Assembly: GCF_008271655.1 (NCBI RefSeq)
Contig: NZ_VKKX01000011.1
Span: 1 to 64,000 of the forward strand
Reading direction: 5' to 3'
Origin: Gemmobacter caeruleus
GTDB lineage: Bacteria; Pseudomonadota; Alphaproteobacteria; Rhodobacterales; Rhodobacteraceae
DNA length: 64,000 bases
Shown: positions 52,654 to 60,874 of the stretch, piece by piece
Position numbering within the stretch: the stretch's first letter is position 1
How the letters are laid out: each line of letters starts with the position of its first letter
Notes under the pieces: generated by a model
Told to the model about the DNA's origin: nothing
What the model saw: the letters and a program-made list of their open reading frames with translations, nothing else
Database searches by the model: none
Made by a program: the position numbers and the translations under genes

Positions 52654-54018
52654 TCAGGCCCGGTCAAAGCCGCGGCTGCGTTCCCAATCGGTCACGACGC
52701 GGTTCTGTTCGGCGATTTCCCACTCGGCCGCATGGACATAGTGATCGACCACCGCATCGCCAAAGGCCGCGCGCAGCATGGCGGATCCTTTCAGCGCCGC
52801 CGCCGCCGCGCCCAGCGTTTTCGGAATCTCGCGCACGCCGGCCGCGCCATACATGTCGCCCTTCATCTCGGGCTCCAGCTCCATCTTGCCCTCGATCCCG
52901 GCCAGACCCGCCGCCAGCAGCGCGGCACAGGCGAGATAGGGGTTCAGATCGGCGCCGCCAATGCGGCATTCCACCCGCACGGCCTTGGTATTCTCGCCGC
53001 AGACGCGGAAGCCGGCGGTGCGGTTGTCGCAGGACCAGACCGCCTTGGTGGGGGCGAACATGCCGACGACAAAGCGCTTGTAGCTGTTGATGCAGGGCGC
53101 GAGGAAACAGGTGATTTCCTCGGCATGGGCCAGTTGCCCGGCCATATACTGCTTCATCAGCGCGCTCATGCCGTGGCTGTCGGCCTGGTCGAGGAAGGCG
53201 GGCTTGCCGTCCTTCCACAGCGACTGGTGGATATGGCTGCTCGACCCGGCCTTGCGGTGGTCATACTTGGCCATGAAGGTGACGCTGGCGCCATGTTGCA
53301 GCGCGATCTGCTTGACCCCCAGCTTGATGATCGCGTGCATGTCCGAGGTGTCGAGCGCGTCGGAATATTTCGCGTTCACCTCCTCTTGCCCGGCATCGGC
53401 CTCGCCCTTGGAACATTCGATCGGAATGCCCGCGCCCCACAGCTTGTTGCGGATGTCGCGCATGATCGGTTCATCGGCCGAGGTGCCCCAGATCGAATAA
53501 TCGACATTGTGGCGCGCCTTCGGCGTGGGTAGCGGGTGGCCGCGATCAAAGAGATCGGCAAAGCTTTCGTCGAACAGGAAGAATTCCAGTTCCGTCGCCA
53601 TCATCACCTCAAAGCCCATGGCGCGGGCGCGTTCGACCTGGCGTTTCAGGATGGCGCGCGGGGAATGCGGCACCGGCTGATGGGTGTGGTGATCCAGCAC
53701 ATCGCACATCACCATGGCGGTGCCGGGCGCCCAGGGCAGGCGGCGCAGGGTCGCAAGGTCGGGCTTCATGACGTAATCGCCATAGCCCGCCGCCCAGGAG
53801 GTGCTTTCATAGCCCGGCACCGTATACATCTCCATATCGGTGGCGAGCAGGTAGTTGCAGCAATGCGTTTCTTCATGGGCGCCGTCGATGAAATGCTGCG
53901 CTACAAAGCGCTTGCCCATCAGGCGGCCCTGCATATCCACCAGGCAGACGGCAACGGTGTCGATTTCGCCGGCCGCGACGGCGGCTTTCAGGGCGTCGAA
54001 GGTGAGATTGGCGGGCAT
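52654..54018 (-). CDS. Glutamine synthetase-family gamma-glutamyl-amine ligase
   Basis: This 454-residue protein has the GS catalytic fold (ATELEFFLFDES, KAGSSSHIHQSLW, VECRIGGADLNPYLACAALL). It lacks the overall look of housekeeping GlnA: the N-terminus is MPANLTFDALKAAVAAGEID with DMQGRLMGKRF, as in PuuA, GlnA3 and GlnA4-type enzymes that ligate glutamate to amines. The ATG at 54018 has AAGAGG upstream, in the 16-base gap after a tiny coding frame. Surrounding alcohol and aldehyde dehydrogenases suggest an amino alcohol or diamine as substrate. Confidence 0.9.
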   Translation of the reverse strand: MPANLTFDALKAAVAAGEIDTVAVCLVDMQGRLMGKRFVAQHFIDGAHEETHCCNYLLATDMEMYTVPGYESTSWAAGYGDYVMKPDLATLRRLPWAPGTAMVMCDVLDHHTHQPVPHSPRAILKRQVERARAMGFEVMMATELEFFLFDESFADLFDRGHPLPTPKARHNVDYSIWGTSADEPIMRDIRNKLWGAGIPIECSKGEADAGQEEVNAKYSDALDTSDMHAIIKLGVKQIALQHGASVTFMAKYDHRKAGSSSHIHQSLWKDGKPAFLDQADSHGMSALMKQYMAGQLAHAEEITCFLAPCINSYKRFVVGMFAPTKAVWSCDNRTAGFRVCGENTKAVRVECRIGGADLNPYLACAALLAAGLAGIEGKMELEPEMKGDMYGAAGVREIPKTLGAAAAALKGSAMLRAAFGDAVVDHYVHAAEWEIAEQNRVVTDWERSRGFDRA

Positions 54019-54034
54019 GTCTGGCCTCTTGTTC

Positions 54035-54130
54035 TCAGGAATGGGGGAAAGGGTTCAGGCGGGCGCGGAAGGATCCGCCGCCGAACTCGGGCTTTCTGGG
54101 CCAGCAACAAGGGCGCAGGGCGCGGGCCAT
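54035..54130 (-). CDS. 31-residue peptide upstream of the GS-like gene, GstI-like
   Basis: A short frame from ATG 54130 encodes 31 residues beginning MARALRPCCWPRKPEFGGGS and ending with NPFPHS. It has a very strong ribosome binding site (GGAGGAAAGAC directly before ATG) and stops 16 bases before the GS-like start. It resembles short proteins annotated as glutamine synthetase translation inhibitors, named after rhizobial GstI, which is encoded next to glnII and blocks its translation. This name rests on memory of that family plus the position beside a GS gene. The peptide is rich in Arg/Pro with an aromatic-glycine core. Confidence 0.7.
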   Translation of the reverse strand: MARALRPCCWPRKPEFGGGSFRARLNPFPHS

Positions 54131-54170
54131 GTCTTTCCTCCGGGTGCCGCAGGGCTTGCGGCATAATTTG

Positions 54171-54199
54171 ATCATATATTGCGGCGCGGGGGCGCGCAA
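54171..54199 (-). promoter_or_regulatory. Candidate sigma-70 promoter for the GstI-like/GS/ALDH/ADH genes
   Basis: On the minus strand TTGCGC (54199-54194) and TATGAT (54176-54171) are 17 bases apart, in a conspicuously AT-rich patch about 40 bases before the small peptide gene. The -35 half overlaps the hairpin behind dctP. Confidence 0.4.
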
Positions 54200-54209
54200 T
54201 GGCGCCCCC
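54188..54209 (-). terminator. Stem-loop behind the TRAP binding-protein gene
   Basis: A perfect 8-base stem GGGGGCGC/GCGCCCCC with a six-base loop lies about ten bases past the dctP stop. No T-run follows; it may limit read-through or protect the dctP mRNA end. Confidence 0.65.
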
Positions 54210-54219
54210 GGCCCGGGCG

Positions 54220-55257
54220 TCAGTAGCGGTAGGGGGGGCCGGCCTGAACCATGGTGTCGTTGTATTTCTTGATGATCTCGACAACCTTGGCCTTGGTCTC
54301 GCTTTCGGCGGCGATCTCGTCCCAGAACTTCACCGCGGCATCCTGCACGGTCTGCCATTCCTCGTCGGGGATGGTGGTCAGCTTGAGCTTGCCGCCATTG
54401 ATCCGCAGATCGGCCTCGCCCGCCCAATACCAGTGCTGGCGATAGTAGTGCGACTGTTCGAAACAGGTCTCCAGCAGCTTTTGCAGATGCGGGGGCAGGG
54501 CGTTCCAGCGGTCCATGTTCGCGAAGAAATGGCCGATCCAGGCGCCCGAGATGTTGTTGGTCAGGAAATAGTCGGTCACATTGGCCCAGCCGACCGTATA
54601 GACCTCGGTGATGCCCGACCAGGCAAGGCCGTCCAGTTCGCCGGTTTGCAGCGCGACCTCCACATCCTCCCAGGGCAGGGTGACGGGCACGACGCCGAAC
54701 TGGGTGAGGAAGCGCCCGGCGGTCGGGAAGGTGAAGATGCGCAGCCCTTCCAGATCCTTGAGGCTGTTGATCGGCTTCTTGGTGGAGAAGTTGCAGGGAT
54801 CCCACGACCCGGCCGAGATGTGCTTGACGCCAACGGCGGCATATTCCTCTTCCCAGATCTGTTTCAGCCCGTATTTGCTGAACAGCGCCGGCACATCGAG
54901 GCTGTAGCGCAGCGCCAGCGGGAAATAGCCGCCGAACACCGTGACCTCGGTCGGCGAAGCCATGGAATCGTCATCCGACTGCACGCAGTCAATGGTGCCG
55001 GCCTGCATGGCCTGGAACAGTTCGGCCGTGGGGACAAGCTGGTCGGAATAGTAAAGCTCGATCTCCATCTGGCCTTGGGCGATGGTGTTGAACGCCTCCA
55101 CCGCCGGCTTCACCACATGCTCGCCCAGGGCGGCACCGGCATAGGTCTGCATCCGCCACTTGATCGGGGCCTGCGCGCGCAGCACCGTCGGTGCGGCAAG
55201 GGCGGCAGCGGCGCCGCCAAGCGCGCCGGTCGTCAGAAACTTCCGTCTGGTCGTCAT
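54220..55257 (-). CDS. TRAP transporter solute-binding protein (DctP family)
   Basis: The 345-residue protein binds an organic acid in the periplasm for the TRAP permeases encoded upstream. It has a Tat-type leader (MTTRRKFLTTGALGG) ending near VLRAQAP. DctP-family features follow: GRIFTFPTAGRFL-like segment (LRIFTFPTAGRFLTQFG) and the TGELDGLAWSG loop, which contacts the ligand carboxylate. ATG 55257 gives the signal at the N-terminus. It follows the DctM gene by 54 bases. The ligand is unknown; context suggests a gamma-glutamyl or N-acyl-glutamate compound or a keto acid. Confidence 0.9.
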   Translation of the reverse strand: MTTRRKFLTTGALGGAAAALAAPTVLRAQAPIKWRMQTYAGAALGEHVVKPAVEAFNTIAQGQMEIELYYSDQLVPTAELFQAMQAGTIDCVQSDDDSMASPTEVTVFGGYFPLALRYSLDVPALFSKYGLKQIWEEEYAAVGVKHISAGSWDPCNFSTKKPINSLKDLEGLRIFTFPTAGRFLTQFGVVPVTLPWEDVEVALQTGELDGLAWSGITEVYTVGWANVTDYFLTNNISGAWIGHFFANMDRWNALPPHLQKLLETCFEQSHYYRQHWYWAGEADLRINGGKLKLTTIPDEEWQTVQDAAVKFWDEIAAESETKAKVVEIIKKYNDTMVQAGPPYRY

Positions 55258-55311
55258 CTTGAACCTCCGTTGGTTGGGCGGGGGCGGTTCGCGCCGCCCC
55301 TCAGCGGGTTG

Positions 55312-56655
55312 TCACTTCACTTGCAGCGTCTGTGGCAGCCACAGCGCAATTTCGGGAAACAGCATCACCAGCGCCAGCGCCGCCGCCATCAGCAGCACGA
55401 AAGGGGTGACCGATTTGTAGATGTCGCCCATGCTGATTTCCGGCGGCGCAAAGGCCCGCATCAGGAACAGATTATAGCCGAAGGGCGGGGTCAGATAGGC
55501 GATCTGGCAGGTGATCGTATACAGCACGCCATACCAGATCAGCACCTGATCGGGCGGCAGACCCAGATCGAGCCGCGCCACCAGCGGCACATAAAGCGGC
55601 GCCACGATGACCAGCATCGCCGTGTCATCAAGGAACATCCCCATGACCAGGAAGGAAAGCTGCATCAGGATCAGGATCGTCCAGGGGTTCAGGTGCAACT
55701 GGCCGACGAACAGGTTTTCGATCGCCTTGACCGCGCCCAGCCCGTCGAACACCGCCCCGAAGGACAGCGCGGCGAGGATGATCCACATGAACATGCAGGA
55801 GATGGCGAGGGTTTCGCGCGTGGCGACCTCGAACACCTGGCGGGTGAAGCGGCGCTTGGCCAATGCGGCCAGCACCGTGACGCCGACCCCCACAACCGAG
55901 GCCTCCACCAGCGAGGTGACGCCATAGATGAACGGCCCCATCATCGCGGCAAAGATCGCCAGCGGCAGCAGGCCCGCGCCCAGCAGGCGCATCTTTTCGG
56001 CACGGGTATAGGCCGCGCGTTCCTCAGGCGGCAGCGGCGGGGCAAGCCTGGGGTTCAGCGCGCTGCGCAGCGCGATATAGGCGATGAACAGCCCGGCCAT
56101 CACCAGACCCGGCATCAGCCCCGCCAGCCACAACTGGCTGACCGGCGCGCGGGCGATCATCGCGTAAAGCACCAGAACGACCGAAGGCGGGATCAGGATG
56201 CCAAGGCTCGACCCGGCTTGAATGACGCCGGTCACCATGCGCTTGTCATAGCCCCGGCGCAGCAGTTCGGGCAGGGCGATGGTCGATCCGATCGCCATGC
56301 CGGCCACGCTGAGCCCGTTCATCGCCGAGATCAGCACCATCAGCAGGATCGTTCCGATGGCAAGGCCGCCGGGCACCGGGCCGAACCAGACATGGAACAT
56401 CTTGTAGAGGTCTTCGGCCAGGCGTGTCTCGCTCATGACATAGCCCATGAAGACGAACATCGGCAGCGTCAGCATGGGATACCATTTCATCAGCTTCATC
56501 GACGCCGAAAACCCCATGGCCTGCCCGCCGGTGCCCCAAAGCGCCAGCGCCGCCACCACGCCCACCACGCCGATGATGCCAAAGACACGCTGGCCTGTGA
56601 TCATCAGCACCAGCATGGTCGAGAACATCAGAAGGGCGATCATTTCCTGCGGCAT
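55312..56655 (-). CDS. TRAP transporter large permease (DctM family)
   Basis: The 447-residue membrane protein has about 12 helices and the DctM blocks PMFVFMGYVMSETRLAEDLY, SVAGMAIGSTIALPELLRRGY and GSSLGILIPPSVVLVLYAM. It works with the small permease and the binding protein as a Na+-driven importer. It starts directly after the DctQ stop, in the order DctQ-DctM-DctP. Confidence 0.95.
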   Translation of the reverse strand: MPQEMIALLMFSTMLVLMITGQRVFGIIGVVGVVAALALWGTGGQAMGFSASMKLMKWYPMLTLPMFVFMGYVMSETRLAEDLYKMFHVWFGPVPGGLAIGTILLMVLISAMNGLSVAGMAIGSTIALPELLRRGYDKRMVTGVIQAGSSLGILIPPSVVLVLYAMIARAPVSQLWLAGLMPGLVMAGLFIAYIALRSALNPRLAPPLPPEERAAYTRAEKMRLLGAGLLPLAIFAAMMGPFIYGVTSLVEASVVGVGVTVLAALAKRRFTRQVFEVATRETLAISCMFMWIILAALSFGAVFDGLGAVKAIENLFVGQLHLNPWTILILMQLSFLVMGMFLDDTAMLVIVAPLYVPLVARLDLGLPPDQVLIWYGVLYTITCQIAYLTPPFGYNLFLMRAFAPPEISMGDIYKSVTPFVLLMAAALALVMLFPEIALWLPQTLQVK

Positions 56656-57201
56656 TCAGATCTCCTCCCCGCGCAGAATGGCGATGTCGCGGATCAGATA
56701 GGTGAGCGATTGCAGGAACATCAGCACGAAGCCGAGGAACAGCACCCCCTTGATCGGCCACAGAAAGGGCCGCCAGGCGGTCGGGCTGCGCTCCAGCCGT
56801 CCGATCTCGGGCAGCAGGGCGCCATCGGGCCATTTCAGCGTCAGCGAATAGGCGAGGCTGTCCCAGGCACCCCAGATCATCACGCCCAGATAGATCATCA
56901 GCGCCAGCACGGTGAAGGCATCCGTCCAGGCCTTTTGCCGGATCGTCCAGCGGGCATAGAACAGATCCATGCGCACATGGCTGCCAAGTTGCATCGAATA
57001 GGGGCCGCCCAGAATGTAATAGGCGACCATCACGAATTGCGCCATTTCCAGCGTCCAGAGCGAGGGGCGGCCATAAAGCTTGGTCGCGGCGGACCACATC
57101 AGCACGGCCATCAGCACGAAGAGCAGATACATGGCCATGCGGCCGACGCCGTAATTCAGCCGATCGACAAGACGGACAAAGGCGATGGACCAGCGCGGCA
57201 T
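56656..57201 (-). CDS. TRAP transporter small permease (DctQ family)
   Basis: This roughly 180-residue protein has four membrane segments and the family block GSHVRMDLFYARWT. ATG 57201 follows GGAAGGA; a longer start at 57228 would lie inside the previous gene. It is the first transporter gene, two bases after the amidohydrolase-like gene, so they form one operon. Confidence 0.92.
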   Translation of the reverse strand: MPRWSIAFVRLVDRLNYGVGRMAMYLLFVLMAVLMWSAATKLYGRPSLWTLEMAQFVMVAYYILGGPYSMQLGSHVRMDLFYARWTIRQKAWTDAFTVLALMIYLGVMIWGAWDSLAYSLTLKWPDGALLPEIGRLERSPTAWRPFLWPIKGVLFLGFVLMFLQSLTYLIRDIAILRGEEI

Positions 57202-57202
57202 C

Positions 57203-57988
57203 TCAGGGTTCCTTCCGCGGGGGGCCAAGCCGGGCCAGTGCGGCCGCCAGCACCGGCGCCAGCGTCGCGGCCATGGTGTCCTCGGCCTCGGGCGTGGCGA
57301 TCAGGTCGTTGCGGATCTCCAGCATGGCATTGGGCAGGCCATAGGGCGTGGCTTGCAGGCGCAGGGTATGGGTCACGTCATCCGCCGCCGAATAGGGCGC
57401 GTTGAGCCCGCAATTCAGCGTGGAGCGGCGGCGCGCCTCCTCCAGAATGGCGACGGCAAGGCGTGGATCGGCGTCATGGATCACGCCGAATTCCACCGCG
57501 CGGGGCTTGCCGAAATAGACCGGGGTAAAGCTGTGAATGGTGATGATTGCCGGCCGGCGGCCAAGCGCGATGCGTTCGGCGATCAGATCATGCAGCGCGG
57601 TCTGAAACGGCAGATAGACGGCGCGGGCGCGCGCCAGCCGCGCCTCGGGCGTGATGGCGGCATTGCCGGGGATCTGGTGCAGCTCCGATTGCGCGGGCAT
57701 CGCGCCGGGCATGTCGGGCGCGCGGTTGCAGTCATAGATCAGCCGGCTGACCGTGGCGGCGACGCAGGCCGCCTCCAGCCGTGCGGCCAGCCCGCGCATC
57801 AGGCCAAGCGCGCCCGGATCCCAGGCGATATGCGCCTGCCGCTGGTCAGCCGTCAGGCCCAGGTCACCCCAGGGCGGCGGAAAGGCATTGGCGGCATGGT
57901 CGCAGACCAGGATCACGTCGCCCTTGCGGTCGCGCCCCTCGATCACGGGCGCAAAGCGCCCGTCGGTATCGGCAATCGGTGCAGTCAT
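57203..57988 (-). CDS. N-formylglutamate amidohydrolase-family protein
   Basis: N-formylglutamate amidohydrolases (HutG type) release glutamate by hydrolysing an N-acyl amide. The 261-residue protein has LVCDHAANAFPP, DPGALGLMRGLAARLEA, IYDCNRAP, TIHSFTPVYFG and LEIRNDLIA, whose His, Asp and Glu residues fit the metal site. No histidine-degradation genes are nearby. Its place between a regulator and a TRAP transporter, with a gamma-glutamyl ligase farther down, suggests it could hydrolyse a glutamyl conjugate. This is inference. Confidence 0.85.
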   Translation of the reverse strand: MTAPIADTDGRFAPVIEGRDRKGDVILVCDHAANAFPPPWGDLGLTADQRQAHIAWDPGALGLMRGLAARLEAACVAATVSRLIYDCNRAPDMPGAMPAQSELHQIPGNAAITPEARLARARAVYLPFQTALHDLIAERIALGRRPAIITIHSFTPVYFGKPRAVEFGVIHDADPRLAVAILEEARRRSTLNCGLNAPYSAADDVTHTLRLQATPYGLPNAMLEIRNDLIATPEAEDTMAATLAPVLAAALARLGPPRKEP

Positions 57989-58140
57989 TGCTGCGATTCA
58001 TCCCTGTTGTTGCGCCAAGCGTCCTTCGGGCGGGGCGCCTCTGTCAAGAATTTTTCTTCTGCACATTTTCTGTTACAAAATTTTCCAAATGCGGCGCAGA
58101 CTGTGCCAAAGGCGCAGGGATTCGCGCCATGGGGGCGGGC
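57989..58140. promoter_or_regulatory. Divergent promoter region with AT-rich core
   Basis: Bases about 58049-58090 are highly AT-rich, with AATTTTTC, ATTTTC and AAAATTTTCC repeats. They lie between the amidohydrolase operon and the rpiR-type gene. RpiR-family regulators often bind A/T-rich inverted repeats of GAAA/TTTC type, so the regulator probably acts here. Confidence 0.45.
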
Positions 58141-59004
58141 ATGCAGATGACGATCGAAGACCAGATGCGCAGTGCATTGCCCGATCTGACGCGGGCGGAA
58201 CGGCAGCTCGCGACGCATATCCTCAAGAATTATCCGGTGGCGGCGCTCGGCTCCATCACCGCGCTGGCCAAGGCATCCGAAGTGTCCACGCCGACGGTGG
58301 TGCGGCTGTGTCAGAAGCTGGGTTTCAAGGGCTATCCCGATTACCAGCACGCCCTGCGCGGCGAGGTGGAGGCGATGCTGGTCTCGCCGCTGGCCAAGCA
58401 TGACCGCTGGGCGGGCGGGGCGCCGGATACGCATATCCTGAACCGTTTTGCCGATGCGGTGGTGGGCAATCTGCAAGCCACGCTGGGCCAGATCGACCAT
58501 GCCGAATTCGATGCCGCCGCGGCGCTGCTGGCCGATCCCGGGCGGGCGGTCTTTGCCATTGGCGGGCGCATCACCCATGCGCAGGCCGATTACTTTGTCA
58601 CCCTGATGAAGGTGGTGCGGCGCGAGGTCACGCTGCTGTCGGGCCTGTCGAACACCTGGCCGCCGGCGCTGCTGGACATGAAGCGCGGCGATGTGCTGGT
58701 GGTGTTCGACATCCGGCGCTACGAAAACTCGGTGCTGCAACTGGTGGAACTGGCGGTGGAGCAGGGCGCCGAGGTGGTGCTGATCACCGACCGCTGGGTC
58801 AGCCCCGCCGCCGCCCATGCCCGCCACACCCTTGCCGCCCATATCGAGGCCCCGAGCGCCTGGGACAGCATGGTGTCCATCACGGTGCTGGTCGAAACGC
58901 TGCTGGCTGCCGTCCAGACCCTGAGCTGGTCCGAGACCGAGGCCCGTCTGAAGCGGCTTGAGGCGCTTTACGACCGTTCGCGCTTTTTCCGCCGGGCCCG
59001 ATGA
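58141..59004 (+). CDS. RpiR-family transcriptional regulator
   Basis: The 287-residue protein has an N-terminal HTH_6 domain (LTRAERQLATHILKNYPVAA, ITALAKASEVSTPTVVRLCQ, LGFKGYPDYQHAL) and a C-terminal SIS domain (VFAIGGRITHAQADYFVTLM, VFDIRRYENSVLQL) that binds phosphosugars or related anions. It is divergent from the amidohydrolase-TRAP-GS island, which it likely controls. ATG 58141 is used; ATG 58129 with AGGGA nine bases upstream is equally possible and adds four residues. Confidence 0.9.
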   Translation: MQMTIEDQMRSALPDLTRAERQLATHILKNYPVAALGSITALAKASEVSTPTVVRLCQKLGFKGYPDYQHALRGEVEAMLVSPLAKHDRWAGGAPDTHILNRFADAVVGNLQATLGQIDHAEFDAAAALLADPGRAVFAIGGRITHAQADYFVTLMKVVRREVTLLSGLSNTWPPALLDMKRGDVLVVFDIRRYENSVLQLVELAVEQGAEVVLITDRWVSPAAAHARHTLAAHIEAPSAWDSMVSITVLVETLLAAVQTLSWSETEARLKRLEALYDRSRFFRRAR

Positions 59005-59251
59005 CAGGTGCGGTGTGACGGGTGCGCCGCGCCCCGGCCCGGCGGCCCCGCGACGGGCGCTTGGCTTTCGCGGTCGATGCGGCTATGGGGGCGCAGCGAA
59101 CAAGGAGCCGGGTGCAAGCCCCGGCTGGCTCTTCCGGCCGCCGATCCGCCGGACAACCCTACCGGACGCCGCGCTGGCCACCCTTTCCGGGGGCCCGGCA
59201 TTGATCCGGATGATGGTCCTGATCGTAATGCGGGGCCGTTCAGGAAATGAC
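59005..59251 (+). other. Structured-looking leader upstream of the SulP gene
   Basis: These 247 bases contain no convincing ORF and are very GC-rich, with several potential hairpins. One is AGCCGGG/CCCGGCT around TGCAAGC (about 59107-59127). A named candidate RNA, sul1, has been reported upstream of sulP-type genes in alphaproteobacteria; the present sequence was not matched to its consensus. It may be a regulatory leader. Confidence 0.3.
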
Positions 59252-60742
59252 ATGTTTTCGTTTGAAACCTACCGGGCCGAATGGTTCGGCAACATCCGGG
59301 CTGACCTGTTGTCGGGGCTGGTCGTCGCGCTGGCGCTGATCCCCGAGGCGATTGCCTTTTCGATCATCGCGGGAGTCGATCCCAAGGTCGGGCTTTATGC
59401 CAGTTTCTCGATCGCGGTGCTGACGGCGATCACCGGCGGGCGGCCGGGCATGATCTCGGCCGCGACCGCGGCGACGGCGGTGCTGATGGTGACGCTGGTG
59501 CGCGACCACGGGCTGCACTACCTGCTGGCCGCGACCGTGTTGACCGGGTTGATCCAGATCGCCATGGGGGTGCTGCGGCTGGGCTTTGTCATGCGCTTTG
59601 TGTCGAAATCGGTGATGACCGGCTTTGTCAATGCGCTGGCGATACTGATCTTTCTGGCGCAATTGCCAGAGCTGGATCCTGCGCGCGTCACCCCGCTGAC
59701 CTATGTGCTGGTGGCGGCGGGGCTGGCCATCATCTATCTGTTCCCGCGCCTGTCGCGCGCCGTGCCGTCGCCGCTGGTGACCATCGTGGTGCTGACGGGG
59801 CTGTGCATGGTCTTTGGCTGGGATGTGCGCATGGTGGGCGACATGGGCGCCTTGCCCGATACGCTGCCGGTGTTTCTGATCCCGCAGGTTCCCCTGACGC
59901 TGGAGACGCTGTCGATCATCCTGCCCTATGCGCTGGCGATTGCCGTGGTCGGCCTGCTGGAAAGCCTGATGACGCAGAACCTGGTGGATGAGCTGACCGA
60001 CACCCGTTCAAGCCGCAATCAGGAATGTATCGGCCAGGGCATCGCGAATGCCGCGACCGGCTTTATCGGGGGCATGGCGGGCTGTGCCATGATCGGGCAA
60101 AGCATGATCAACGTGAAATCCGGCGGGCGGGGCAGGCTGTCATCCTTTACCGCCGGGCTGGTGCTGCTGATTCTGGTGGTCTTTCTGGGGGAATGGGTGG
60201 CGCGGATCCCGATGCCCGCGTTGGTCTCGATCATGATCATGGTCAGTATCGGCACCTTCTCCTGGTCGTCGCTGGCGGCGCTCAGGACCAATCCGCGTTC
60301 GTCTTCGGTGGTGATGCTGGCGACGGTGGTGGCGGTGGTCTGGACCCATAACCTTGCCATCGGGGTGCTGGTCGGGGTGCTGTTGTCGGGCATCTTCTTT
60401 GCCGGCAAGATCGCGCGCCTGTTCCGCGTCACCTCGACCGCAAGCGCGGATGGGCGGGGGCGCATCTATGTCGTCTCGGGTCAGTTGTTCTTTGCCTCGG
60501 TCGAGGAATTCCTGCGCGCCTTCGATTTCCGCGAAAGCCTGGATCGGGTGACCATCGACGTGAGCGCGGCACATATCTGGGACATCTCGTCGGTGCAGGC
60601 GCTGGATTCGGCGGTGCTGAAATTCCGCCGTCTGGGCGTCAGCGTGGAGGTCGTCGGCCTGAATGCCGCGTCGGAGACCATCGTGGATCGGCTGGGCCTG
60701 CATGACAAGCCGGGCAAGCGGGGCGCGCTGACGGCGCATTGA
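59252..60742 (+). CDS. SulP-family anion transporter with STAS domain
   Basis: SulP/SLC26 proteins carry sulfate, bicarbonate or other anions. The 496-residue protein has 10-12 membrane segments with [20 protein letters not shown] near the N-terminus and [22 protein letters not shown]-terminal STAS domain starts about residue 405 ([39 protein letters not shown]). ATG 59252 follows CAGGAAA. The preceding leader is unusual. Substrate cannot be decided from the sequence; no sulfur-assimilation genes are adjacent. Confidence 0.92.
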   Translation: MFSFETYRAEWFGNIRADLLSGLVVALALIPEAIAFSIIAGVDPKVGLYASFSIAVLTAITGGRPGMISAATAATAVLMVTLVRDHGLHYLLAATVLTGLIQIAMGVLRLGFVMRFVSKSVMTGFVNALAILIFLAQLPELDPARVTPLTYVLVAAGLAIIYLFPRLSRAVPSPLVTIVVLTGLCMVFGWDVRMVGDMGALPDTLPVFLIPQVPLTLETLSIILPYALAIAVVGLLESLMTQNLVDELTDTRSSRNQECIGQGIANAATGFIGGMAGCAMIGQSMINVKSGGRGRLSSFTAGLVLLILVVFLGEWVARIPMPALVSIMIMVSIGTFSWSSLAALRTNPRSSSVVMLATVVAVVWTHNLAIGVLVGVLLSGIFFAGKIARLFRVTSTASADGRGRIYVVSGQLFFASVEEFLRAFDFRESLDRVTIDVSAAHIWDISSVQALDSAVLKFRRLGVSVEVVGLNAASETIVDRLGLHDKPGKRGALTAH

Positions 60743-60874
60743 GGCACGGGTCGCCTTGGTCGGATCTGCCGGCGGGGGCGACCTGTGCGCCTTTGCTGCG
60801 TGCAAGGATGGGTTGCGCTTGGTCGTGCAGAGTGGTGAACTAAGGCAGGTTCTGTTGTCTTGTCAGGAATTTGC

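Noticed and set aside
54199..57405. A 1068-codon open frame opposite the TRAP genes
   Set aside because: It is entirely antisense to three well-identified transporter genes.
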